Positions 45,501 through 57,440 are shown, numbered from the stretch's first letter. The stretch is DNA of 64,000 nt from Alitta virens (GCA_932294295.1 OW028579.1:5292370-5356369), one strand, 5' to 3'. A program made the numbers and translations. The notes: a model not told the origin generated them from the sequence alone.

Positions 45501-48500
45501 AAACAACATCCTTAACTGCAATTTTCAACATTGATTTCTTGAGAAATACACTATAGGTTGAATTATAATGTTTTTTTATGCTTCATACAAACAAACAAAA
45601 TATTCCAGCAAACTTACGTAAGTAACTTTGTCTCTCTCCTCTGAGTTATAGGTACATTCAGCAATAAGGTTGTCATTCTGAAGAAAAGAAAAGAAAAACA
45701 AAGCAGTGTTACAGAAAAACCATGACAACACATTTCGTAAACTTGGAAACAAAACTGAAGAAAAACAAAAACAGTAAAAGTAAACAGTGTTACAGTTACC
45801 CATTACGGCAGATTTCATTAACTCGGAAAGTAAACTCCAGAGGACGTCATGTGAATCCAGGACTCCCATTGGCTATTACAGTCCCTCAGCCAATGGGAGT
45901 CCTGGATTCACATGACGTCCTCTGGAGTTTAGTTACCAAATCGATAAAATATGCTGTAATGCAAGCGTTGGCAAGTTAGAGCAGGCAACAGCATCACTGG
46001 AGTTTGGGCGGTCCAATTTATGACTATATTGCATATTTATGCTATGTGTGTGAACTCGATTGCATACACATTATTTGTGAGACTTGAAATGGGTCAAAAA
46101 TAAGTTCATCATATCAAATTAAAGTGTCCTGTAGGTCTTAAACTTTAGAAGATAAGGAAGATAACTATTAACCAATGACTATGTTGTGCCACATTGAGTT
46201 GACGGTACCAATTCTGGGCCTTGTTGAACTGATATGGCATGTTATCTGAGACGGTTTCTACAGAAAATGTTCTTATCCGAGGAAGGGCATGGAAATACTT
46301 TGTCAACATTTCAACGTTAACTTACCGGCTTAACAATAACTGGTTCTTTCAGCATCTTGAGGTATTGGAAGTTGAAGTCAAAGAAATCGTCCTTGATGAT
46401 AGGCGGCAACTCCACTCCATCTCGAAAATGGCGGAGTCTAAGGTTGGTTCCCAGGAGATGAGAATGAACTGCAGCTGCAAAAACCTTGATTCCATCAGCT
46501 GCTTCAGTTCCTTCCATGGCCTGAATGAATAGGAAAATATGTCTTCAGATGCACAAACTTATATATATTGATACTATCATCAAGACAAATCAGTATATAA
46601 TATTATTATCGTTGTAATAATTATGAAGAATAGTCTTTTGTCATCTGTGACATCATTATAGGGTTTTGCAGCCACTGATTATAAACTGTGATGCTCAGTT
46701 TACTAAGTATTCAACATGATAACAGCCCAAAGATTTTTTCTTTTTCACTGGTTTTGAACCACCTGAAGCACTGTTACTGATCAGAATGTGAAATGGAAAT
46801 TTAATTTTGCTCTCAGTGGACAGCTGACATCATGCATTTCAATGCATGTGATTGGACAGCCTCAACATTTGTAATGTAAAGAACTGATCATGACAAAAAC
46901 TGAGTTTAACCAATCATGTAGTTGTTATCTGTTTGAATGTTTATAGTTATTTGAGATTTGTTTCAATTATTTTGTACTGTTTGAATTGTTACCAAGTTTC
47001 TCATAAAACTTGGAAACTGAAGCAGCAAAATAGGGATTAAAATAGGATTAACAGACAAGACCTGAAGTGATGTCATGCAATTGGAATTCTACATAATTAT
47101 TACCGGGATAATAACTGCTAAACTGTTTTGATAAGGTCTTAATTTAATTATGTCATAAGGCATTTTCAATGCAGTGTTGTTTGGCTCGAGTATTAGTGAT
47201 AGTTATTGTCCCACAGGAGGCTGATTCAGGATTGATCACACGAGAGCGCGTGAGCGCTCGAGTGTGATAAGCCTGAATCAGCCTCCCAAGGGCAATAACT
47301 CACTAATACTATGAGAGGAGACATCTGAAAACTAAAATTTTAACATAAACTTAATCTCTCTTAAAATTGATTGTTGTTAGTTGTTTGTCATTAGGTGGTT
47401 GATTTTAAATAGGTATTGTCTGCAATGAGTGTATCAGAAGCAATAGTACTCCACTGCACATGGATCTTATTTTGCACAATGATATTATTGAATGGTCAGG
47501 TATGTAGATCAATTTTGTTTTTTCAAAATCATAGAAATATAAATCTGACTATAATTATCAAATTCTTGTTACCAAAATTTGAACTGATGTAAAACCTGCC
47601 CAATCGATGCAAATTTGAGTGGTCTTAATGATGGAATAATAGTAATTTAAATACAAAGGTCAAGTTTTTTCCAAATTTAGTGGCTAAATAATGAGGTGCT
47701 TTTAATAGTGAGGTGGTCTTCATGAGGCGGTCTTAATAGTGATGTGGTTTTAACAGGTGGTCTTCATAATGATGTGGTTTTAAAAATGAGGTGGGCTTAA
47801 TCATGACCTGGTCTTAATGATGAGTTGTCTTTGTTGTGACATTGTCTTATATTGTGGTGTTGTTATATTTTGATACTTTAGTGGTTTTAATATTGAAGTG
47901 TCTCACTAATAAAGTGGTCTTAATAGTGAGGTGGTCTTGATAATGAGGTGGTCTTGTATTAAGGTATTGATAGTGATGTGGTTTTAATAATGAAGTGGTC
48001 TAAATAGTGAGGCAGTCTTAATTGTGAATTGGTCATATATTGAGGTGTTTGTATAGTAGTGAAGTGGTCTAAATTGTGAGATGATCTTATATTGAGGTGG
48101 TCTTAATTGTGAAGTGGTCTTATATCGAGGTGTTCTTATGGTAGTGATAATAGTGAGTTGTCTCACTAGTGAGGTAGGCTTAATGATGAGGTGGTTTAAT
48201 AATGAGGTACTCTTATAGTAGTGATGTTGTTTAATAATAAAGCAGTTTTAATAGTGTTAAATGTTGCCGTTTGTTTTCAGTTACATAGCTGTTAATTATA
48301 AGATTGTTTATTGTTTGCCCTAGTTGTCACAAATCCTTCAATGTTTGACATAGTTATCACTCCCTGGCGATCACTGAAGCGGAAAACATTATCAGCCTGC
48401 TTGAGCTGATAACTGATTTTATCACCAGTGAATACTGCCTTCTGATTGGCTGAGGAGGGTCATGAATGGTATTAATTTATTTCATGCTCTTGTAAACAAT

Positions 48501-51500
48501 AGAATATTGAAGAGTGATTCTAGTTATAATTACACCGATAATAATAAAAGAGAACTCATATACACACAAACTGACTTGGCACATACACATTACAGGAGAA
48601 CTCAAAGACCTGGATACTAAGTCCAAAGGATGTCACGCGAATCGAGGATTCCCACTGGTTAAAGGTCCTGGATTAATAGGGCGTCCAGAGTTTAGCTTCC
48701 AAGTCAATGCGATTTGTTTGTAATCTCGTAAATGACCTAAAGCCTTTTCCTCAGGTAATTGTGCTCAATTCAATCTTGATAAGTAAACCCCGTCAAATGG
48801 GACCCAGTGGTTGAAAGCCTAGAGTGCTGCCTCTGAGCTAGGCCCCCGCCCTCTCTGTGTTCTGGTGAAACTTACCAACTGTTTATAAACAATTCATAAA
48901 CTAATTATTGAATAGATAAGTAAGTCATTCCACTCACAGCCCTCAAACATTTGTTAGGACAATAGCCATAGTTGGTCAGCCCCTCGAAGTTTGGAGGAAT
49001 GACATGGTTCCTGTTCGTAACCAAGCCGGTTAGCACCAACCAAGCATCGTACTTTCTCAGGGTTGGGGTTAACCAAAGTCTCATGCCTGAAGAATCCACT
49101 AAACCTTTAAAAATGAGAATTGATACATGTAATGTGTGATTTATCATTTAACAAACAATCTAAAAAAGATACGTAGCTATTATCAGAAATTTAAGCTTTC
49201 TACAGGTCTATGGATGGGATGTTTTCCCTGAAATATTTGAAGTTCAAAATCTTTTATTTGTATAAAGATGTATGATAAATACAAATGATGTATAGACAGA
49301 AGATGTATAGATATGAATGATGTATAGACAGAAGATATCATGATGTATAGACATAAGATATATAAATATGAATGATGTTTAGACCGAAGATGCGTATAAA
49401 TATATAATATGAATGATGTATGGACAAAAGACATATAAATATGAATGATGTTTAGACCGAAGATGCGTATAAATATAGATGATGTATGGACAGAAGATGT
49501 ATGAATGATGTATAGACAGACGATATGATATGAATGATGTATAGACAGAAGATGTATAAATTATGAATGATGTTTAGACCGAAGATGTATGAATATCATT
49601 GATGTATATACAGATGTATAAATATGAATGATGTATAGACAGAAGACATATAAATATGAATGATGTTTAGACAGAAGATGTTTATAAATATAGAAGATGT
49701 ATAGACAGAAGATGTATGAATGATGTATAGACAGACGATGTATATATATATATGTGTATATATGAATGATGTACAGACAAAATGTATAAATATGAATGAT
49801 TTATAGACAGAAGATATAATATGAATGATGTATGGACAAAAGACATATAAATATGAATGATGTTTAGACAGAAGATGTGTATAAATATAGAAGATGTATA
49901 GACAGAAGATGTATAAATATGAATGATATACAAACAGAAGATGTGATGTACCTGCTTGACTTGGTTTGGGGTTGTCATAGTGGATCTCAAGTCTAAAGTG
50001 AGTGATGCTATCATCTGCACCTAGAGGTACACCAGCCTCTATGGGCATGAAAGGTTTCTGTAAAAGCATTCAAATATGATTTAATACCCTGTCATGCAAC
50101 ATATGAGCAAGTCTGCTAGTTTCTTTTTTCTCCTCGTTTTTTTCGGGGCAGGGGGAGGGGTAGGTTTTTATCTGATAAGAAAGTATAGCTGTAACAGTTA
50201 TGGTCAGCTGTCACAATGATAAAATGAGAGATCACACTAAGTTAAGCATTACCCTGCAAGTGTATATCTCAATAGCAAACTTAGTTTATCTTTATCAATT
50301 TTTACCTTTTGACAACCAAAACAATCTATTCATTGCAAAATTATTTAGCAAAAAAACAAATATATTATTGCAGTACATTTCTAATTTTTTGCATCCATAA
50401 ATTTAATAGGTTCACATGTCGACCGTAACAACTTTACACTTAGGGCAATATTCTTTGTTCAATTTCCTCAAATTTATGCTTATTAAACAATGCTTACTCC
50501 TATTCCACTGGCATACAAGAAAAGGGCACCAGAGCACTTCTCTTGCATGTCTTGCATTCTCTCCAATTCACAGTCCCCAGTGACACCATGGATGTCTTCC
50601 TTCATTTCTCCTGTGCAAGCATACAGGACCATGTGGTGGACTAACCCTTCTTGACCAGGCTCGACCAGTGGTTCCACCTGTATTAAACATTATATACATT
50701 GTATGATTTATTGTATCAAGTGGCTCCATCTGTGATAAAATATTATAATTATATGATTCGCACTTGATTGTCATGGCCTCATCTGTGATGAAGTATGGTA
50801 TAAATAAAAATCAAGTGGCTCCATCTGCCGCAAAGTTAAATTCAATCAATTATTTCACACGGATCCATCAGCGGTGAGTGTTAAGTGGATTAGGGCTTTA
50901 CGTCCTGTATTTCTGCACCTGTTGGGCTAATGAAGACAGGCAACGAACAGTGCAATGAGATGATGGATGAAACAGCCATCCAACTTATGCTCGGCCAGGA
51001 ATTGAGCCCGGGACCCTATAAGTGGTTGGAAGCCCAGTGCACTACCACTGAGCTAGGCCCCCGCCCTTATCCGTCAGTGGTAACATACGATATAAATCAT
51101 ATTCAAAGGGGCCAGTCCTATGTTGGCTGGACATCCACCAAAGCTGTTATCTGGGTGTAAAATATGATAAAACTATGCAGATTTGCAACAATATAACTAG
51201 ATATAAATTTGAGACCAAGCAAGGCTGTAATAGCTAACAAAAAAATCCACCAGTGAATATTATAATAAGACCCAATGGTAATGTGGTATATTTTTATATT
51301 CCCCATGAGTGAACAGATTGGCCAGGATTCACGAGTGGCGTTAGCTATAATTAGTTTAAACAGCGAAGCGCTCAGCTGCAAAAAGTGATTTTTTTTTGTC
51401 GTTGGCCTGCCATACATAGAAGTATGTGATATACATTTCCCATACTTGTAAGGTAAACCATATAGTATAGATATGTATACCACATAGGCTATACCATATG

Positions 51501-54500
51501 GCCTTTCTATGTGGTATACAACTGATTGTGGGGTATTATCACCTTCATCTATTATTATCATGCATTAAATTTAATGAAGTAACAGGCTCGACTGACCATG
51601 ATAACATGATGCTTCTTTGGAAGTTTTGGAATCTTGAATCCATGACAGTAATACGTCGTGTCTTTGGCTGGGACTTCAACCTGGAAATTACATAAGCATT
51701 CTGATATAAACATCACAGATAGATAGATACATAAATAGATAGATAGATACATAGATAGATAGATACATAGATACATAGATACATAGATAGATAGATAGAT
51801 ACATAGATACATAGATAGATACATAGATACATAAATAGATACATAAATACATAGATAGATACATAGATACATGAATAGATACATAGATAGATAGATACTT
51901 AGATACATAGATAGATACACAGATAGATAGATAGATAGATACATACATAGATACATAAATAGATACATAGATAGATAGATAGATAGATAGATATATATAG
52001 ATATAGATAGATAGATATATAGATACATAGATACATAGATAGATTCATAGATACATGGAGTCAGTTCTGACCTATCTGCCATACTTAGAGTATATACTCT
52101 TTAAAGAAGCATTGTATAACCTCTTATATCATAGTAAATATTGTATGATGAATTTGGAATAATTAAATATGATTGACTGGATAAATATATATTCTGATCT
52201 GTATCGATCCAAAAGTAAAGGCAACAGCAAACTTTAACCCAGGAAGATCTTTCTAATGTCACTGAGGTTTTATTGTATATTCCTGCAAAACATCGTTAAG
52301 AGAAAGAAAGTTTAATATATCAGGATTGCAATTATTCTATTGACGGTACTTACTTGTTAAGTGTTATCTCAAGAAATTCTTGTATTGACAGTACTTATTT
52401 GTTAAGTGTTATCTCAAAGAAATTCTTGTATTGACGATACTTACTTGTTAAGTGTTATCTCAAGAAATTCTTGTATTGACGGTACTTACTTGTTAAGTGT
52501 TATCTCAAAGAAATTCTTGTATTGACGATACTTACTTGTTAAGTGTTATCTCAAAGAAATTCTTGTATTGACGGTACTTACTTGTTAAGTGTTATCTCAA
52601 AGAAATTCTTGAATTGACGATGCTTACTTGTTAAGTGTTATCTCAAAGAAATTCTTGTATTGACGGTACTTGTTAAGTGTTATCTCAAGAAATTCTTGTA
52701 TTGACGGTACTTACTTGTTAAGTGTTATCTCAAGAAATTCTTGTATTGACGGTACTTACTTGTTAAGTGTTATCTCAAGAAATTCTTGTATTGACGGTAC
52801 TTACTTGTTAAGTGTTATCTCAAAGAAATTCTTGTATTGACGGTACTTGTTAAGTGTTATCTCAAAGAAATTCTTGTATTGACGATACTTACTTGTTAAG
52901 TGTTATCTCAAGAAATTCTTGTATTGACGGTACTTACTTGTTAAGTGTTATCTCAAAGAAATTCTTGTATTGACGGTACTTACTTGTTAAGTGTTATCTC
53001 AAAGAAATTCTTGTATTGACGGTACTTACTTGTTAAGTGTTATCTCAAAGAAATTCTTGTATTGACGGTACTTACTTGTTGAGTGTTATCTCAAAGAAAT
53101 TCTTGTATTGACGGTACTTACTTGTTAAGTGTTATCTCAAAGAAATTCTTGAATTGATGATACTTACTTGTTAAGTGTTATCTCAAAGAAATTCTTGTAT
53201 TGACGGTACTTGTTAAGTGTTATCTCAAGAAATTCGTGTATTGACGGTACTTACTTGTTAAGTGTTATCTCAAAGAAATTCTTGTATTGACGGTACTTAC
53301 TTGTTAAGCGTTATCTCAAAGAAATTCTTGTATTGACGGTACTTACTTGTTAAGTGTTATCTCAAAGAAATTCTTGTATTGACGGTACTTACTTGTTAAG
53401 TGTTATCTCAAAGAAATTCTTGTATTGATGGTACTTACTTGTTAAGTGTTATCTCAAAGAAATTCTTGTATTGACGGTACTTACTTTATCCACTACAAAA
53501 TCCATTGAAATGGCATCACTGGGGAGTGTTTGTTCTTCATCAGTTGTGTGACTGATGAAGGTGAAAGATTTTGTTCCTCGTTGGTTTCTTCCGTGGTATG
53601 AGAGACCGGTTGCCTCGACCGGATCTTCAGCATGGAAGGCGTAGATCACTCTCATTGTTTCATCCTGTGAGTTAGAAAGCGATTACAATTCTGAGTAAAT
53701 ATATTTGGGTTCAAGCATCTTCAGTCTGCTGGGGTGGCAATGTCAAAAGCTGTGATAAAAGGCGATTACATCAAAATTCACTGTGTGTCATCACCTATAA
53801 GCCAAGTGACTTAATTATGGATATATATTTTTTCTAGTTTACCTAATTAAACAATGTAATTGGTGTATTGACTTAAGAAATCTTCTCTTAAAAATACAAG
53901 AGAAATGGATTCATATTTTTTTAGTTTAGGTAATTTTGAGTTGCCTCCTTGTCAGAACAAGAATTGCATAAACTCAGCGCATAAACATCTAATTATTCTA
54001 TAATTCCATAGCTAGACCTTTAATACCATAAGTTAGCCTATAGACTATAAGATAAATTGATCAATTTACTTTTGATAAGTAAATGAGCAAAACATGTGCA
54101 TAATTAGGTCACTGGGCTGTGAGGTAACGACACATAGTGAATTATAGTTGCTGCATGATGGTGATTGAATTGACAAAGAAACCTCCATAAAATTGAAGAA
54201 AGTAATGGACGATGTCAGTCACCCTCTGCACCTGACATTAACTGACCAGCTTATGCCAAGATCTTTTCGAATGAGAATTCTATATGCAGCAACTAACAGA
54301 TGGCCTTCCTCCTATATATCACGTACCATAAAGCAAAATAACCTCACTTTTAATAGATAATATGATGTTGAATATTGTTTTTATGCCATATCCTTCTGTT
54401 AATACCTTTCTCCCATGTTTTTATTCTACTGTATTAATGTATTTTTTTGGTCTTTAAATAGGTTATAATAAATATTCTATTCTATTCTATTCTATTCAAG

Positions 54501-55629
54501 TCTAGTCTAGTCTAGTCTAGTCTAGTCTAGTCTAGTCTAGTCTAGTCTAGTCTAGTCTAGTCTAGTCTAGTCTAGTCTAGTCTAGTCTATTATATTATAT
54601 TCAGTCACGAAACGTAAACTTGTACTTGTCCCATAATAACCCTGATTTGCACCCCATGGACATGGAGTATCATGTGACAGGACCAATATATAGCTTATGT
54701 GTATAAAAGAAAATGGTGGATAGTAATTTGCTGGTCTCCTAACCAGCCACTATTTATATGGTTTTTTTTTAAGGACTCACCGTAATGTCAACATCAAATG
54801 GATCACAAGTCTTGAGAGGCCTTGAGAATTTGAAAATAGTGTAATCTCCTTCTTCTTTTCCCTCAAGAAGTTTCCAGTCTTGACTGTCATCAATTTTAGG
54901 TTCAGCATTTCTGGTTGAATACCTGTCCTGTAGGAGAAAGTGGAGTGGAATATGTTTGTGAGTGATCTAATCAATTGATGAATGTTGAATGCTATACATA
55001 TATCTGGTATGAACTATAACCATTTCAGCTAGTTTGTAAGTGATTACCATATACCAGTTTATTATCAATGAAAATTTTCATCAACGACACTTGTCCCGTA
55101 TGTATTTTGAAAAGTCTCGTTCTTAGTCATTCGATAATATCTTTGGAAGTAAGATATCTATGGTATCATGTCTATAGGACATGTTCACTATCGATGTTGC
55201 AGACAATGATTATAAAAATATCAATATCAATGCTCAGTGAAAGTAACGAGATTTTGCTTTAGATTATATTTTGCTCATAATAGTGATGGAATGTTTAGAT
55301 ATTTAATAGAGTCATCAATGAAATAAAAATCTATTTTGCACTGCTTTTTTACATACCTGAAAGTAGACATTGCCGTCCTTCACCCAACCTATGACAATAT
55401 CTGCATGCTTCATGCCTCCTGTTTTAGACAGTCCGAACCCGACATAGCCGAGGGTTTTCGCGTGCACTTCAAATGTTATCTCCTCATTTCGGATTGACCA
55501 GAACAAAGTGTAGATGTCATTGGATACCAAAGACATGTTGTAGTCAAACTTCATTGAAGGTACTATGCGCATTCCACTGGCACACAACGAAGTGCCCAGT
55601 ATTGACAAAACGACAGTGAAAATTCGCAT
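42521..55629 (-). CDS. MOXD1-like: copper type II monooxygenase, DBH/MOXD1-like, paralogue B (12 exons, 620 aa)
   Basis: Coding exons (minus): 55629-55357, 54927-54781, 53664-53485, 51680-51597, 50677-50498, 50057-49952, 49104-48938, 46520-46326, 45677-45618, 45262-45132, 43620-43434, 42673-42521; 1,863 nt, in frame. Signal peptide (MRIFTVVLSILGTSLCASG), DOMON region (GYVGFGLSKTGGM, DIVIGWV), PAKDTTYYC and KHHVIM, LVHHMVLY, VHSHLLG and STRNEMCF are present, so all expected copper-ligand positions are kept. The C-terminus after EEEDKC has a Ser/Gly/Asn-rich NTSGASS stretch then a hydrophobic end, resembling a GPI-anchor signal. Exon number, phases and most lengths equal those of paralogue A, so this is a tandem duplicate. 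I chose ATG 55629 because an acceptor (TTGTTTCAG) lies between it and the upstream in-frame ATG at 55647. Confidence 0.93.
42785..43285. repeat. 36-bp minisatellite, about 14 copies, in the last intron of paralogue B
   Basis: The unit combines TTATTAATTTCTAACTTGAA and AATTGGTCCTCGCTTT, with small deletions in some copies. It fills most of the 760-bp intron. Confidence 0.92.
43970..45000 (+). mobile_element. tRNA-derived SINE split by the 722-bp element
   Basis: Head: ACTAATGGTTAAGGCATCCA (box A-like) and GGTCCCGGGTTAGATCCC (box B-like). The body runs through GGAGGTGCCTTGCACTCGAT and GGAGTAAATATGTAACATGG up to ATCTGCTTC at 44,220-44,228, and resumes at 44,951 with GTCTGCTTCCGACAACTGGTC and CATATAAGCTGACTAAGCT. 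It is the most complete SINE in the window. Confidence 0.75.
44229..44950. mobile_element. 722-bp non-autonomous derivative of the 14.7-kb element
   Basis: The left about 110 bp (TAGCCAGAACCGACCTACAT onward) align with 22,307-22,415. The right about 250 bp (from GGAACTAGGCGGCCA through AAAAGGCTAGTTCCCAC to TTGTAACC) align with 36,725-36,950. Flanks ATCTGCTTC/GTCTGCTTC form an 8-of-9 target duplication inside a SINE. The middle (about 44,345-44,690) shows little similarity. No coding capacity remains. Confidence 0.87.
45803..45959. mobile_element. palindromic MITE (GACGTC family), best-preserved copy
   Basis: TTACGGCAGATTTCATTAAC to ATATGCTGTAA. The arms GTAAACTCCAGAGGACGTCA then TGTGAATCCAGGACTCCCAT pair almost perfectly with the right half. 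Confidence 0.82.
47189..47310. mobile_element. hairpin MITE of about 120 bp
   Basis: AGTATTAGTGA at both ends (inverted), then TTATTGYCC and GGAGGCTGATTCAGG opposite CCTGAATCAGCCTCC. The centre is GAGCGCGTGAGCGCTC. Nearly the whole unit is self-complementary. Confidence 0.75.
47690..48250. repeat. degenerate minisatellite (GTGGTCTTAATAGTGAG-type)
   Basis: Units of about 20 bp, such as GAGGTGGTCTTAATAGT, recur with much divergence in the intron between the exons at 48,938 and 46,520 of paralogue B. Confidence 0.75.
48598..48724. mobile_element. palindromic MITE (GACGTC family), decayed copy
   Basis: The arms retain AAGTCCAAAGGATGTCACG and GAGTTTAGCTTCCAAGTCAA with GAATCGAGGATTCCCACTGG between. 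Confidence 0.55.
48785..48855 (-). mobile_element. SINE fragment, tRNA-Gly-like head
   Basis: The minus strand has GGGGGCCTAGCTCAGAGGCA and CCACTGGGTCCCA, matching the head at 17,530-17,715. Confidence 0.6.
49230..49950. repeat. about 31-bp minisatellite filling an intron of paralogue B
   Basis: Units such as GAATGATGTATAGACAGAAG plus ATGTATAAATAT recur more than 20 times between the exons at 49,952 and 49,104. Long ORFs here are translations of the repeat. Confidence 0.9.
50888..51068 (-). mobile_element. SINE, tRNA-Gly-like head
   Basis: The minus strand runs GGGGGCCTAGCTCAGTGGTA, TTCCAACC, CCCGGGCTCAATTCC, then the same body as the 17.5-kb copy. Confidence 0.7.
51715..52060. repeat. (GATA)n/(ATACATAG)n microsatellite
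   Basis: About 345 bp of AGATAGATAC-type repeats. The long frame over it (about 51,690-52,080) is low-complexity Tyr/Leu/Ser sequence and is not a gene. Confidence 0.95.
52337..53484. repeat. about 46-bp minisatellite, about 25 copies, abutting an exon and carrying a splice-donor motif
   Basis: The unit TTCTTGTATTGACGGTACTT + ACTTGTTAAGTGTTATCTCA + AAGAAA (44-46 bp) repeats up to the donor of the exon 53,664-53,485 of paralogue B. On the minus strand each full unit reads AAGTAAGTACCGTCAAT, identical to the sequence at the real exon's donor from AGTAAGTACC on. Confidence 0.93.
53777..54143. mobile_element. TIR element of about 370 bp, copy 2
   Basis: Ends ATTCACTGTGTGTCATCACC and (inverted) ATTCACTATGTGTCGTTACC. 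The interior matches 11,079-11,447 through TCTAATTATTCTNTAATT and ACATCTAATTATTCT. Confidence 0.75.
54145..54600 (+). mobile_element. 3' end of a non-LTR retrotransposon with (ATTCT)/(TCTAG) tail
   Basis: A short frame reads HPLHLTLTDQLMPRSFRMRI then LYAATNRWPSSYI, the sort of C-terminus common in invertebrate LINE reverse-transcriptase ORFs. It is followed by a short UTR and a pentanucleotide tail (about 54,475-54,595). 5'-truncated. Confidence 0.6.
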
Positions 55630-55734
55630 CTTGGGAATCTGAAACAAATCGCATAAGAATCGCTATTGAACAGTATGTTGAGAATGGAATATATGGTCAA
55701 TGCTACTAGTCTCTGACACCAGCAGCGGTCGGTA

Positions 55735-55845
55735 ACTACTGGTGTAATGATGAGATAATATGGCTTAGATTCCACACCATGTCACACATCCACCCTAACT
55801 TGTCCCGGATAAGCATAGACAGCGCATACAAGACCCCAATGTCGG
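55735..55845 (-). mobile_element. SINE fragment
   Basis: The reverse body with CCACACCATGTCACACATCC and CATAGACAGCGCATACAAG, in the first intron of paralogue B. Confidence 0.45.
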
Positions 55846-55849
55846 AAAC

Positions 55850-57290
55850 ATTTTGCAATAAGACATTTAAATGTTGAGTCAACCTGACTAGCAGCTGCTG
55901 TTCATTTAAGTAGTCATTATTGATGTAATAATAATCCTGAAAATGCTATATTGGCAATTGCCCCATCTTCGTCATATCTATGAAAGCATATCTCACCCTA
56001 CATGCACACCTTTCAAAGGAGTTGTCTTTGTGATCCAGACTACATGTGAAATGTGTCCATGCATGCTCAGCATAACAATTTGTAGTTCTATTGCTAGCAT
56101 CTGGCATTTATTACTTACATCCTTCGACATTGACCTAGTTGTAGTCTTGGAAATGCCTCCATTCTCTTGTTTTCTTGGAAAACATCTGGAGTCAAAAAAA
56201 GCCTGATTTGCTGAGTTGGTCAGCTAGCTACAGTGTGTCTATGATGTCACAACAGAACTTCTTGAACAACCCATGGATTGTCAGCCACATATTACGTAGT
56301 TCTAACCCCCCTCCACTCTCCCCCTCCCCACTTGTGACGGGGGTTTGATTACAGGGCAAAATTTGACAAGTTTAATTGGATTATTGTGCACCATCACTAT
56401 GGCAACTTAAAGTGAATGTTGTTGACATAGGTCTTTCAAAGATTATTTGTCAGATCAAAAGCTTATCTTGTTGAATGAGGCTGGCAGTCATCTTCTGTTG
56501 TCTTTTTACCATTTATGAGGTTTCATATCCCAACATTTGTTGCTTCCACTGATGATATGTGCAAATATTTGTTAATTGACGAATAACCAAAAAGTATTCA
56601 TGATTCGAACAAAGTATAGCGAACAAATGGGAGAGCCAGAAAGTTTCGACGGGTATTCCATTTTGTCCAAAATTATCTGTTGTAAACTTTTGCTCAGCAT
56701 GAATACTTTCAGCAAAATATATTCGAAATGGAAAGATTATGGGCATTCCTTTTCCTAATCGTCGCTGTTTCCATTTATTAAATGAGGGTTTGCTGCAAAA
56801 GCAGCGTTATGTTTAATTTGAAATCAAATTTTATTAGACCTTATTTTCAATGGATAAATCTTATTGCTGTAAACCAACCAAACTAAAAAGCTTACTGTTC
56901 TTTCTCAACTGAGCAAATTTTGAAATAAATAACAAGACAAAATACACATTAATTGCGATTCGTTGGTTAAACCATAGACATATACAGGTCTTTAGTTAAA
57001 CATTGTGCAGCAAATCTTATACAACTGTGCTATGACAGATGAGGTATTTTAAGTTATAAAATAGTCATAATTATAACAGTTGTGTGAGGTTGTGTAAGTT
57101 ATAAAATAGTCATAATTACAGTTGTGTGAGGCATAATAAGTTATGAAACAGTGAAATAACAGTTGTGTGAGATATGGTAAGTGACATAACAGTTGTGCGA
57201 GGCATGATAAGTTATTAAACAGTGAGTGACATAGCAGTTGTGTGAGAAATTCGCCAAGTCATCAAGCTTTTCCTGCCCCCGAAAATCGCA
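55850..57290. other. first-intron stretch of paralogue B without recognised features
   Basis: No exon is supported. From 57,055 to 57,245 there are five to six degenerate units of CAGTTGTGTGAGGCATNATA AGTTAT-type. Confidence 0.4.
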
Positions 57291-57299
57291 ATTAGGCAC

Positions 57300-57440
57300 C
57301 TTGCAATTTGTGGGGTCTTTTAGTTGCCTCAGCATAGACACTGATTACAAGGCACCTCCAATTTAACATCTCATGCGATCGACATCCAGCATGTAGCTCA
57401 TGAAGAGTGCCTGGGCCTGGGATTGAACCTAGCCATGCAA
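57300..57440 (-). mobile_element. SINE fragment
   Basis: Minus-strand body with GGAGGTGCCTTGTAATCAGT and a mutated box B block (GGTTCAATCCCAGGC). Confidence 0.5.

Noticed and set aside
49596..50069. 157-aa minus-strand open frame
   Set aside because: The first 35 residues are exon 6 of paralogue B; the rest reads through the splice donor into a minisatellite.
51558..52082. 174-aa minus-strand open frame rich in Tyr/Leu/Ser/Ile
   Set aside because: It is a translation of GATA repeats. Only its last part, PAKDTTYYCHGFKIPKLPKK, is real, being exon 4 of paralogue B.
52337..53484. Regular array that could suggest a CRISPR
   Set aside because: Units are contiguous with no unique spacers, and the surrounding genes are eukaryotic and spliced. 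It is a minisatellite.
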